Below the pieces are notes generated by a model, which was given only the letters and a program-made list of their open reading frames with translations, did no database searches and was not told the origin of the DNA. From NCBI GenBank assembly GCA_013115145.1, contig JAAPAO010000436.1:1-30415 (forward strand): 30,415 bases of DNA, in the 5' to 3' direction. The translations under genes and the position numbers were made by a program. The stretch comes from Perkinsus chesapeaki. Lineage: Eukaryota > Perkinsozoa > Perkinsida > Perkinsidae. This document shows positions 10,668 through 21,577 of the stretch, in pieces; position 1 is the stretch's first letter, and every line of letters begins with the position of its first letter.

Positions 10668-13600
10668 ATGCCGTCTCGGCAGCTTCTGATCCTCCTGCTC
10701 ATTATTGCGTTTTTGTTAATCCCCTCCGTGGCGCCACTGTCAGTTCCGTTGATTTTCGCCAATGAAGCCTCCTCTGTTCTAATGATGCCAGATTCACGCA
10801 TAACAATGACGCTTGCAAACCTCGTGCTGGTCCTCCGCTTCATCACCAACATGTCTTCTGCTTTCGAAGTGGATCGTCTCGAAGCTGATTGGAGCCCGCC
10901 AGTAGCAGGTGTGATGGGAGACTATTCTATCTTCGTAGTAGTTCATAGTCTCTCGGGAGTAGCGATGTTACTTTCTCCTATACGTTGTGCATTGGTGCAT
11001 TTCGCATTGGTCGAAAAAGATCAATTAGCCCCACCATTCTTCCCCATAGCTTCTGTTATTATCATACAGGCAGATCGCGAGAACAGTCTTCCAACAAACG
11101 CTTAGGATTTCCATTCCTCAGGTCTCCCGTTCTATTTGACGGTGTATGGTTCTGACTTCGAGCGTAACGATGATAGGATTTTACTGGTTGATTATGGTAC
11201 AGACTGTGGTGGAGGAGTTATGCCAACTACGGTGAGTAGTGGACCGAAAGGGATGCATCTTTACACACTCCAGAAAGACTAACAATAAATCGGCATACGC
11301 TCACATGCGATCGGATCAAATACAAGTCATTTAAGGTTTCAGTTTGTCAACTTTGCCTCGGGAAACCTAGGAGTTAGGTCTGCCCGCTGTGACTCCGATT
11401 GTGGAACTCGTTTCATAGTGATATTCGAGACTTCTGAGAACGATGTCAGTCATTGCAGTTATTGTATTGGTGTATTAGCTGCTTGAAAAACACTGTAAAA
11501 CATTTAGTATTGTATTGACTGAATAGAACGCAATAAGTGTGATATGGCTCAACGACTGTCGTCGAACGGCAATGCATGCCACACGGGACGTTTTCAGGTG
11601 GCGAGGTCATGGCAGACTCCATCTACGATAGAGGGTTGGTCTGCATTGACGTGCGGAAACCCGGGCTCCCAAACTGATAAACTGCTTTGTGGGCCCATGT
11701 CATTGAATGTTTCCGGCTCCTATCAAGTCTGCGTCTGTGACTTCAGCGCAGCATCCTCCTGCGCGCAGTGGAACCTCTTTAACCATACTGTAGGACAGTC
11801 CGCTACTGTCAGCCAAACCGCAAATCTAACCATTGGCGGACCCAACATCGGTCACACTTATCAAAGCCAAGCTGGTCAAAGTGTCGATATTTCATTTACC
11901 GGGACAACGTTGAGGCAAGGAGACAGACTGCTAGTAGGGATAGGCCAGTGCGGCCCGAGCACCGGACAGTCAGACCTAGTCACCCTTGGTGCCGCGCGCT
12001 CGAGTGACTCCACGTCCACCTTGGAGGTTTGGGAAGGCGTCGTTGCCACTGCCGCTGGGAAGTATGTTATTTGTTGGTGCGCCGATGGGGACTATCGCGG
12101 CACCGGTTGCTCAGCGAATGCCCATTTCAACGTCGAAGTTGGTAGACTAGTGGTTGCCGGTCCACACGCGGATCGAAATACCGCGCGCCTCAAAATAGGT
12201 GTACCAGGATCGCTTGTGGTGTATGGCCAGGGTCTGAGGGCGACAGACCGAGTGAGACTTTTGCCGGCCGCTGGTGGCGGTTGCGGAAGCGACGATGCGC
12301 CGGTGACTAACGTCCATTTGGCCGCGCCGGATGTTGAAAGTGACGACGTGGTTGAATTCTGGTCGCAAGTTCGATCCCCGGCGGCGGGCAATTTCATAAT
12401 GTGTTGGTGCGGTTATATCAGCTGCATGGAGTTTGGCAAGTTCCACGTCTCCGCTGGAACCCTAGCGGTTATTGGGCCGCTGTCGAACCAATTCTGGTAT
12501 CCATCGGTTACTTTGCGGACTAACATCACAATTCAAGCAAGCGGGAATCTTTTCGAAAATGTGGAAAGCGAGATTCGCTTCGCTCCGCTGAGCAGCCAGG
12601 GTTGCGGCTCGACGGATGTACTGATGCTTCCCGAAACGATAATCAACTCTCGAGGCCGACATGACCGTGTGGGCACCGATGGTTCTTGGGCCAGCTGGGA
12701 CTCAGTAATTTTTGTGCGCGCGGGAAAATACCGAGTATGTTGGTGTGGTTACGGTTGCACAACTCCGCAAGATTTCCTAGTCGACTGCGGTCTGGTGGTC
12801 GTGTCTGGTCCGGAGCCTCCCAGCGCTATCCAGTGGGAAGTCTCGGGTCGACCGTTCGAACTGAGATTGCACAGCACCGGTTCGGGGGTGTTCTCGCCGA
12901 TGCGCGATCGATTGATGGTTATATCGAACTCTACCAAGTGTGGCCGGGCAGAAACGATCGGCGCTGCGCTGACGCCCGATTTGATGTCATCAACTTCCAC
13001 AGTGGAGGTATACAAGAATATCGTCATCGGTGGTCTGGGCGGATGGAACGTCTGTTGGTGTGGATACGGTGGAGATTGCACGGATCCCTCGAGCTTCGCT
13101 CCGCTGGTGGCTGTGGTCGAAGCGAGTGAGGCCAGTGGGGAAGATGTCTTCTGCACTACAGGAAGTTCTGGGTGCGTAGTGGAAGTGCAATCGAACGGCG
13201 GGAAGCTGTCGGCTAGGAGTGATAGGATTTGGCTTGTTCGGTTGGGAACGAGTTCCCACTGTGGTTTTGCAACACACGATTACGACCGTTGGCGAGAGGG
13301 CCCGTTGACGGCGACACTGACGGCTGATCAGAACGGCCTTACTGATGATGAGCTCGCTGATTTGAGCATCTTGGAGTTCCGATTGCCGGTGCCGATGAGC
13401 GCAGGTGAGTTTGGAGGGAAGTTGCTGACTAAGATGCGCCGCGTCGTAGTGATGGGAAAAATGCGCAGAAAAAATGCGACCATGTTTTTGTCGAATATAA
13501 GAGTTGGATTGTGGTTTATCTTTGGCTGTAGGACTCAGAGCTAGAATGGGCCGATCCCCTGCCACAGAAGAGATGTGGATTCGGCTACTTCTTAGGTCTG

Positions 13601-16600
13601 GCTACATCACTTAGATGTCGACTTTAAATCTGATCCGATTGCGTCACTGCGCCTCGAAAATATCCTGGACTAGCAATATCGGCGATCCTAATTAACAGCG
13701 TTGAGCCTCGCGCGCCAGGAAATTCCTTATTTTTAGGCGAATGGAGATTGTGTTATTGCCAGAGTTTCGGCTCGTGTATCGTCCCGATCAACTTTGCCAA
13801 TCGGATAGGGTCTCTCGTCGTTGGAGGCGTCTCTGGCGGAGCGGACGGTATGGCTGTTGACCACCTCTGTTACCTTGGTACCGAGTGCGCCATTAAAATC
13901 AACGGCATTGGCCTCAGCCGGGGCGACACGCTGCGAATCGCGAACCTCAGCGATTTCGTGGGCTGCCAAAATGTTACCAGGACGATCGCTCGGCAAATTT
14001 TTAATGTTGAAGTCGAATTTATGGAGCTTTCGACAAATGGTGCGATCGAGAGTTTTCTGCCGGCCGCTGGTGGTTCGGTGTCGCTGCGATATGATGTCGG
14101 TAAGGCGAAGGATATCTCTGATGGTGAGGTTATGGTATGTCACTGCAAGCTGCTCGGGAGCTGCCAGGCGGCGGGCAGACTCGCGTTGAGGGGAGTTGTG
14201 CAACGTGCGGCTGCTCTGGAGTGTCAGCACGGTGCGGAGGCCTGCGAAGTCGGGCTTGCCTCCGCAGTGGAAATGACCCCAGGCGATAAGATCGTGGCGA
14301 TTCCAGCTGAGGAGGAGTGTGGGTCTGAGGACGTGAGCCAGGCGGTGGCTCCAGCGAGAGCTGGACAGATTGAGAGGGTAGCTTCGAGTGGGTTGTGGCG
14401 CGCGACTTTTTCATTGGAGAGAGCGATAGTGGAATCGCCAGGACGGTTTAAGATTTGTTTCTGTGCTACGGTGACCGAAGGATCGTTCACGTGCGGTGCG
14501 AGCCTGGCTGGTAATGAGTACATTCAAGAAGCTGGCAGGCTGGTTGTGTTGGGTGTTATTATGGGGATAAGCAAAGATGAGGTGAGCGGAGCGAAGCGTT
14601 TCATGATTTGTATTTCGGTCCTAAAATTCACATTTCACAGACAACTTAGCTGAATGCATGGTTTCGCTTCAAATTTGACAGTATTCCGGCGATGTCATTT
14701 TTGTATGTGCAAAGCTAAGCCGCTCCAGTTGCTAGGGCAAACGCCACTTGGTACCATCCCGAGAAGGATGATAGCTTTGATGAAGCAAAAAACTGAATTT
14801 TGACATGAAATATTTTTGGACACGTTCTGATTTGGTATCGATTATAGGAATAAGATTGTGGTTTTCACATAAAAATATAATTCATTCAGGGAATTATTTT
14901 ATCCATCATTTCAGACTTTACTGTCAACTTCACGTGCTGTGACGATTCTGGTGGACGTCGGAGAGGCCGGTGGGAATCTGGTGTGCTCGGCGAGCTCATT
15001 CCAACAGACAGAAGTCCCCACTGCAGAAGCAATTCTCGACTGCGAGAATTTCGTGGCGAATTGTGTGGGAACTGGCAGACGGCCGGATGCGACTTTAGCG
15101 GAGCGAAGCGCGCAAGTTCACATTAGTTTGAATTCTGATGAAGCTGCGGCCAACGAGGAAGTCCGGGTGTGGTGCGTCGACACCTCGGCGATGTGCTGTG
15201 TGTCACCGAACAATCGATTCGGTTTGGCGGTAGAGCTCCGAGAGACGCTCGGTGGGATTGGAGAGGATTTCGTGGCGCGTGAAGGTGAAGAATTCGCCCT
15301 GCCGTTGGACATACTGTACGGAGAGAGTCCATCTGTTAAAGTCGTTCGCGGCAATTCTTGCTCGAGTAACTCTGAGGAATCGGTCACCGGCATCCTGTGT
15401 GCTAGCGGGGCATTCGGACGCTGCGAATTCACCAAGCCAGGCAAACGAATAAGCATTGGGAGGATCGGTGATTATACGGCTTGTTTTTGCGATAGATTTT
15501 ATAATGATGGGAATGAGTGCTATATGTGGGAGGTCCTGGGTTCGATCCGAGCCATAGGCGCTTCTCGGGATTTTTTTAATCGCCAAGAGGGCAGGCCGAG
15601 AGCAGCCTTCACTGTGGTGGTTCGAGGGCTCGGTCTCTCGAATGCGAATAGGATTCAGTTGGTTAGTGGTGATGATTGTGGCGGAATTATAATATATGAT
15701 GGTCTAGCTGAGGGGCCAATCAGAGTCAACGAAACTTATCAGGAGTTCGGGGTGCCGGCAGTTGTGGAGGAGGAAGGAGTCCTACAGGTGGGCATTACTG
15801 AGATGAGTTAGTGTGTGTAATAGGGGGAAAATTAGGAACATTTCAGGAAATTTTTTATCGATAGTAAAGATATCGGCGCTTGATGCTGCTCCTCGGCGGG
15901 AGCCTCCTAACCCAGTCGAGTGCCCTTATAGTATTACTTGGACATGACTGAAGTTATCGAAGTTACTTCCTTTCGGAGCGAGTAGATTTTGTATATATTT
16001 CATCAACATCATCACACGTACGTGTATTTCATATGTAGTACATATGATATTCACGTACGTCTTATGTACCCAACGTTATATATCCATGTACCATTTAATG
16101 TGTATATAGAATTTTGTGATGGTGTACTTATCTCCGAGCTGAGTAGTATTTTTGACGTAGTCCTCCCGGAGACGGTTCGCTGGTCTAAAACAGCTATGCG
16201 TATTACTCCCCATTGCTCTCACGTGTGATACGGTGGACCACGTATTGTGGGGGTATTCGGATCTGGACTGAGATCGGTTGATCGACGGTTTGGTTTGATA
16301 GGTGTGTTGGTGTTTCGATGCCTCTAGTGGTGCCTGCGAGAAACACATCGGCGTTGTGGATGTTGTATCAAGAGTGGACTGTATATTGGGGGATTGGATA
16401 GTTATTGGAAGCTGCAGCAGGACCTGTGGCGGAGGGGTAGAGCGCTCGACTGCCGTGCACTCTTAAAGCATATGGCCCAGGTTCTATCCCGGCGTCGGAC
16501 AGTTATCCAAGAAGCCAGTGGTGGAGGGACTGAATGCCCGTCCTCGTCGGAGTTGCTCGGCGAATGGCCTTGTAACGAGCAAAGGTAATAAATCGATTTC

Positions 16601-18559
16601 GTCCATCTCATCAAGTGTAGTGTTTTATACTTCCATCATACTGCTCGTGGCTGCAATTTCACGTTACCACACGTCGACGCATTCCTTTAGAAAACACGTA
16701 TCATTAAGTTTTATGGCGTGGTCTGTAGAAATGACCTTTTATATCATATTAACCCGCATGATACTTAACACCAGTCCTCAATCGATGCACCTTTATTTAG
16801 GTGTCCCTCGGCCAGATTAGATTATGCCTCTACAAGCCCATCAGCCCCGGTGGCTGGGGTGGCATTCAAGGTAGTGGCGGGGTGACCTATGGCCCAGAGG
16901 CTGTGGGAACTGCGACAATTCCTACCACCTATTAGCATGCTCGTCATGCCGGGCTTTCCAAGATTACCGATATTAAACAGAATCAGCGGTATGTATCAGA
17001 CGGTATTATTTCGAATATTTCCCGGATATTTTCCCGAATATTTTTCGGGGCTTGAATGCTTCTACTGACAGCCTCAAATCCGCAGAAGCCTCGGCTATCA
17101 TCGGTGTCTCGAAGCCTGCTGTTAGTCTTTTTCCTTTTGCCGCGCTAAGGCGTAGTTCACTGTCGTTATTTCAGATAATGGTTCGAGGCTCAGAATTGGT
17201 CCCTTCACGCGAGCGAATAATGGTAGTATCATTTCCTGAGGAAGCATCTGCCAGCGGGGCGCCACCTTGTGGAAGAACGGACGGACGGGCGGTTACCGGG
17301 GTAGTGGCTGGAGGGAAAATGATAGGTCTCTGTAAGAACGTTTCGGTAGGGAATGTGTTAGAAGGGGGAAGGAGTACTGTAGTGACTATACAGTCTGGTC
17401 AAAAAAGTGTCCAGCGCCGATCTGAATGACTCAACGCTCGAATATGAGAACAAGATTGGCAGCATTCGATGAAAAACTTGCAGACCTTTCCGGGGCAGTA
17501 TGGCTCATCTGAGCATGGCCTATCCCTGGTGAGAAATTCAAGTTTTGAAAAAAATTTGGCGGTCATTAATTTTTGAAATGTAATCTCGTGTTTCCCCTCA
17601 ACCGATCCAATTTGACAGCATCCAAGGCACCGTAACCGGGGAAGTTGCATTTGTTAATTTGGCATCCTCCGGGAGGATTACTCCCAAAGTCTATAATAGT
17701 TCTGGATGTCAAGCTTCCTCTGCGGCTGAGTGGCGAAATTCGGAAACTACGAACACGGAGAATCAGAGTGCAAACTGAGCTCGCGGAAATCATATTTTGG
17801 CAGGATGTATAGGTGGCTTCATCGTCCGGTTTCAGGCCAGATGCGATCAGTCGGGCTCCACCAGCTCGTCAGTTATTTGCGGAGATGGCGTCCAGTCGAT
17901 TGTGGTGGATCTACCGGGAAGATACGCTTTGTGTATGTGTGACGCCGTGACGTGTCCGAGGTTGTCTGACTATGCAAGGTAGCAGAGAAAGAGGTAATTT
18001 CGTGGCGCATTTTTGGCCGGGTAGGTTTCCTACTGTGGGTGGATGGATTGAGGTTGCTGAAGATCCTAGTGTTGTTAAGGAAAGTGGAATTCTTGCGCGC
18101 CCTGAAATATGGGTGGTCGGCGGCTGCGGAATAGTGTTTACTATTCTATCGTATTTTGGGTATCTTCGCTGGGAGAAGTATAGAAACGCGAAACGGTGCA
18201 TGTATAGGGTTGGTGACAACACTCCCACAGAGCTGGCAGAGGGTGACGGTTTAGCTCAGTGGGGATGGGGGCATGACTTTCATTCGAGTGGACGTGGGTT
18301 CGATCCTGGATGGATGCATTATGGCTTATCCTCCTCGCCATTGGCTTTACCGGAACCGCCGTCAAGTGAGGAGCGAATACCTCCGCCGCCGACACCAAGG
18401 GGATTATGGGCGCCTCAGAAATCTGTTGGCCCTCGACCACCGGAGTTGAACGTAGTAGAGGGATTTTGTGGCGCGCGGGAACGCCTCACTACTACTGGGG
18501 GATACCTAAGGCGTCCGAAAAGTTCCTCGAATTTTCCTTTGTCGTGTCGCGAAGCTTGA
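10668..18559 (+). CDS. Large type I membrane protein with CxC modules and a TSP1 repeat (13 exons)
   Basis: Exons 10668-10908, 11122-11231, 11343-11444, 11598-13404, 13737-14581, 14915-15787, 16302-16436, 16481-16584, 16801-16870, 17175-17392, 17619-17767, 17813-17978 and 18025-18559 sum to 5355 nt, 1784 residues. Residues 1-25 are a signal peptide (LLILLLIIAFLLI). The ectodomain repeats a roughly 100-residue module: DRLxLV, then CG, then a strand, GKYxxCWC, a further Cys, and GxLVVxGP. I count eleven cores, for example CWCADGDYRGTGC, CWCGYGC, CYCQSFGSC, CFCDRFYNDGNEC, CWCFDASSGAC and CMCDAVTC. A TSP1 repeat spans about 1356-1407: DCILGDWIVIGSCSRTCGGG then RRRTVIQEASGGGTECP and PCNEQRC; its second Trp is replaced by Ile. 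A transmembrane helix (IWVVGGCGIVFTILSYFGYL) and a 125-residue Pro-rich tail (PEPPSSEERIPPPPTPRG) end the protein. Junctions such as MSAG|EWRLCYC and GVLQ|VCWC rebuild modules. Less sure: exon 3 and the 17392/17619 and 17767/17813 (or 17804) joins. An adhesive surface role is inference. Confidence 0.8.
16356..16817 (+). other. TSP1 repeat encoded across three exons
   Basis: The thrombospondin type-1 repeat of the large membrane protein begins in the exon ending 16436 (DCILGDW..CSRTCGGG), continues in 16481-16584 (RRRTVIQEASGGGTECP..EWPCNEQ) and gets its last cysteine from the first codons of 16801-16870 (R-C-P). The 44-nt intron 16437-16480 sits right after the CGGG turn; the next intron is 216 nt. 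TSP1 repeats mediate adhesion in many alveolate surface proteins. Confidence 0.82.
18245..18316 (+). other. tRNA-like A-box/B-box sequence inside a coding exon
   Basis: Within the cytoplasmic-tail exon of the large membrane protein, tagctcagtgg (18252-18262) matches the tRNA A box and gggttcgatcc (18296-18306) matches the B box, about 34 nt apart, the normal tRNA spacing. The acceptor and anticodon stems do not pair well, so it is not a working tRNA gene. It encodes LAQWGWGHDFHSSGRGFDPG. It may be a captured tRNA pseudogene or tRNA-derived element. Confidence 0.5.
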
Positions 18560-20775
18560 TATAATAGGCGTATGGGAAAAGCGTTATTGCTCGTAACTGG
18601 TATACAGTAGTCTATCCAACATAACTCATTCTATTTCGGGCTTTGTGATTGCATATATTTTAAGATTAATGGTATATTATTGTATCATATGGATAGGATT
18701 ATATAAACTTCATAAACCCCTTAACAAGATAATATGATTGTATTTGATTATACATTTTGTTCTATTATATTTTCTAATAGTGCAGTATTTCTCCTTTGGC
18801 CAGACAGGCCAGGAGTGCCGGTATAGGAGTATGGCGACGGGCTGAGATGCCGTGATGAATTATATTATTATCAACACTATATTTTTTCGATCACTTCTCC
18901 GGTACGACGAGTTTGATATTCATTTCTCATCAGTATAGTCCCTGGACTATATTACTTCTAGCAGTCGTGCCAGCAACACGTTTTTCGCTGGCCCGGTGAA
19001 TTTTTATGAAACCGTTTAGGTTATTATATCATAAATCATGGGTTTAGTGATTATTGCTATTTATTGAATATTAACAATGTACTACTATCGTACTAGCTCA
19101 GGATCAATCCTGTCACAGGATTACTGTGAGCCGCGATGAGGATAACGATTGAGGGAGATGTTTCACATGTGTCAGGTGGTGAGTAATGATCAAACTGTAG
19201 AGGAGAAGGAAAAGTCAACATCACCGAAGTTTGGAGGGTACCTCTGATGACAGTATTCTCCTTTAATTGAATAGCGTTGTTTAGATCGGCACTGGAAAAT
19301 AAGGCCGATGCAAAGGAGACCGGTAAGGGTATAGGGTACACTGTAGAAGAGGAAATGAACACTGTGAACTGTATAACCAGTAGAGTTTTCAGATTATCAA
19401 GTTTAATGTATTATAATGTTATTGATCTAAGGTTATACAGTTCACATACGGAATTTATATGCCATTATAATTTTTTGTAGTATCCTGGATGCAGTATCGT
19501 ACTGTATCCATCAATTGGCTTTTCATATTTCATGCTGTGTAATAGCTGTAAAACTAGGCTACTATAATATACTGTAGGATTTTGTATCTCCTATTAACGT
19601 TTAATGTTCATATTATTATCAACTTAATATTTATATCATTGTAGACTTGATGGTTCAGTTTTATAGGCGAGGTTTCCTGCCGTGTGATTCTCTAGGGGAT
19701 TTCTATGTATTTGAAAATTGTGTTATTTCCTCACCCATCGCTTTCAACGATTAATCCTTGAGACTCCCAATATCACTATAGGAGCGCTAATGGGTGTGTG
19801 GTTATGTTCTGATATGATAGTGCTTAGTAACAACGTTAACTTGTCACACACAGCTTGTCAGGCACGCCAAGATGGGGTAAGCCGCGAGAGAACAGCGGCG
19901 ACGCCGTTGTGTCCGCTCCGACGGTGAAGCAAGCGAAGAGCTGAGATGTTAACAGACGAATTTGTAGCATTTGACATGCCACTTAATGGCTTACAGTGTC
20001 TTGGTCGTCATCATGATACTAGAGATGTTGTTTGGTTCTCTTTGGGAGTAACTAGGTTGATGGGAACACAGATCAGTGACTTTGCGAAAATGCTGATGTA
20101 CTAGAGAAAATAGCTCTTTGCAGTCTATGAATTGAACAGGGGCTGTCGGTCTTTCTCAGTTGAGCCGGGCAATGGACTCGCTGGATCGGAATAAAGAATT
20201 CTAGTGGATGTTGAAAGCGACGAGAATCTAGTTCGTTGATATGTGCGACCGTATTTGAATATACCAAACGTTGCGCCGAAAAGGGTGAATGGTCCCGCTC
20301 ATGGTGCGGGAAACAATCTTGAAATCCCCGTGAGGATTTGAAACGGTTGTGATTAGATCGCAGCTGCAGGATACGGCGTTGGTTTAGTTCACCGGCGAGA
20401 CAATGGAGGTCATTTGGTTTGTAAGATCGCCTACTACTGTTTATGTACTTTAATTTGTTCACCTACTACTACCAGCGTCGGAGCGTTGGTTCAGAGTTGG
20501 TGAGGAGGAGGAAAACCAGAGTAAATTTCGCGAAACTCTGGCCGAAATTCTCCATGGCCCGTCCTTGAAGTGTCCACTTACTGGAATAACTCGATCTGAC
20601 AGATATCCCAAAACGAGCCTCCACCGCGCTAGTTGGGCAACATTAAGAGAAGTTCTTTGCGCTTATATTTATAAATTATATGGTCCTAGTAGGTAGTAGT
20701 ACTCTCGGTAAATGAACATCGGACAGCGGACGGCGGAAGGGGACAGATTGTGTGCGCCGCGCGTATTCGTGTGTT
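18560..20775. other. Long stretch without a supported gene
   Basis: About 2.2 kb, AT-rich to about 19100 and again at 19380-19700. Weak module-like reading exists on + at about 19205-19260 (GEGKVNITEVWRVPLM), interrupted by stops, suggesting decay of a cysteine-module exon. An open + stretch near 20477-20694 (FRETLAEILHGPSLKCPL and LREVLCAYIYKLYG) could be an exon of the next gene but lacks a phase-compatible donor. A small hairpin tcccgctcatggtgcggga lies near 20293. Minus-strand open frames (19093-19362, 20073-20462) lack convincing starts. Confidence 0.4.
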
Positions 20776-21339
20776 ATGGAGCATTTTCAGGATCCCACAG
20801 AAGAGGACAGCTTTCAGCCACGCGGGTGGGGGCGTATTCCTGCTTTTATTAGGTGTGTTATTGTAATGGACCATTTTCTGACACCTCTAGCTGTGACGGT
20901 TAGCTTCGTGACATCGTGTTTGTTTTTGTCTGGCAATGAAGATGGTTTGGTGGTCTTCTCGAGCAAGAAGGGACTTGATCCTTCAGAGTGCGAAGCCATG
21001 CAATCCACTGGGTTTCTGATAGTCTTTCTGGCTGGCGTCACTGGAGGGCTCCTCCTCGGTAGGAGCATTTGGAAAAAGGATGTCGATTGCCGGGATCGAA
21101 CCCGCGAACGTGAAGTGTTCGGTGAGCAGCTTCTATTGGGATGCTACGAGGAAAGGGAAAATAGCGACACCAGCGAAGATAGATCCGACGACCTGGAGGA
21201 TGACAGCTCAGCAGCTTATCCAGTTCGAGTAAGGAAGCATATAGAGAAGAAGGCAGCTGGTTTGGGTGCAAAGTTCCAGCCGTTGATGAGCTCCTTAACC
21301 GTTAAGGGCCGAAGTGCCGCTTTTGTAGCTCGGAAGTAA
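20776..21339 (+). CDS. Membrane-protein exon, gene incomplete or unresolved
   Basis: One open reading frame of 187 residues from ATG 20776 to TAA 21339. A strong acceptor (gcattttcag) at 20787 suggests it may instead be a downstream exon starting at GAT 20788. Two hydrophobic segments are visible: FLTPLAVTVSFVTSCLFLSG (about 35-54) and TGFLIVFLAGVTGGLLLG (about 77-94), followed by an acidic, charged tail (ENSDTSEDRSDDLEDDSSAA). The stop is written as cggaagtaagt, which also forms a good donor (aa|gtaagt at 21337), so translation may continue into another exon, for example 21513 (giving NGAKLFR and a stop) or the tail exons at 23016 and beyond. Bases 21091-21104 on the minus strand carry a tRNA T-arm-like sequence. 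No family is recognised; position and style suggest kinship with the membrane genes either side. Confidence 0.5.
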   Translation: MEHFQDPTEEDSFQPRGWGRIPAFIRCVIVMDHFLTPLAVTVSFVTSCLFLSGNEDGLVVFSSKKGLDPSECEAMQSTGFLIVFLAGVTGGLLLGRSIWKKDVDCRDRTREREVFGEQLLLGCYEERENSDTSEDRSDDLEDDSSAAYPVRVRKHIEKKAAGLGAKFQPLMSSLTVKGRSAAFVARK

Positions 21340-21577
21340 GTTTTCAACATTATTCCCATGGAGCCTCTCATTCAGAGTAGCCGAGAAGTCCCCGAGGTCC
21401 TCGAGAAGGTTCGGCGCTGCACCTGCCTTGGGCATACCATTGTTGAAATAACTCCATGTTAAAATGAATATTAACAGATGTGCTTTACACGCCTATTGTG
21501 GTGTTGTTTTTAGCGGAGCGAAGCTTTTTCGGTAGTTTTTTCCTTACCTTATTTTGCTATCTGCCATTTGGTGAACG

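Noticed and set aside
12749-13565. Minus-strand open frames opposite the large cysteine-module exon
   Set aside because: Antisense shadows; the + strand carries the repeating CxC pattern.
16437-16500. Complete tRNA gene around the TSP1 exon junction
   Set aside because: Box-like sequences are present but stems do not pair and the codons on both sides are needed for the TSP1 repeat.
20073-20462. 129-codon minus-strand frame
   Set aside because: No recognisable domain, composition like random sequence, and the surrounding region appears decayed.
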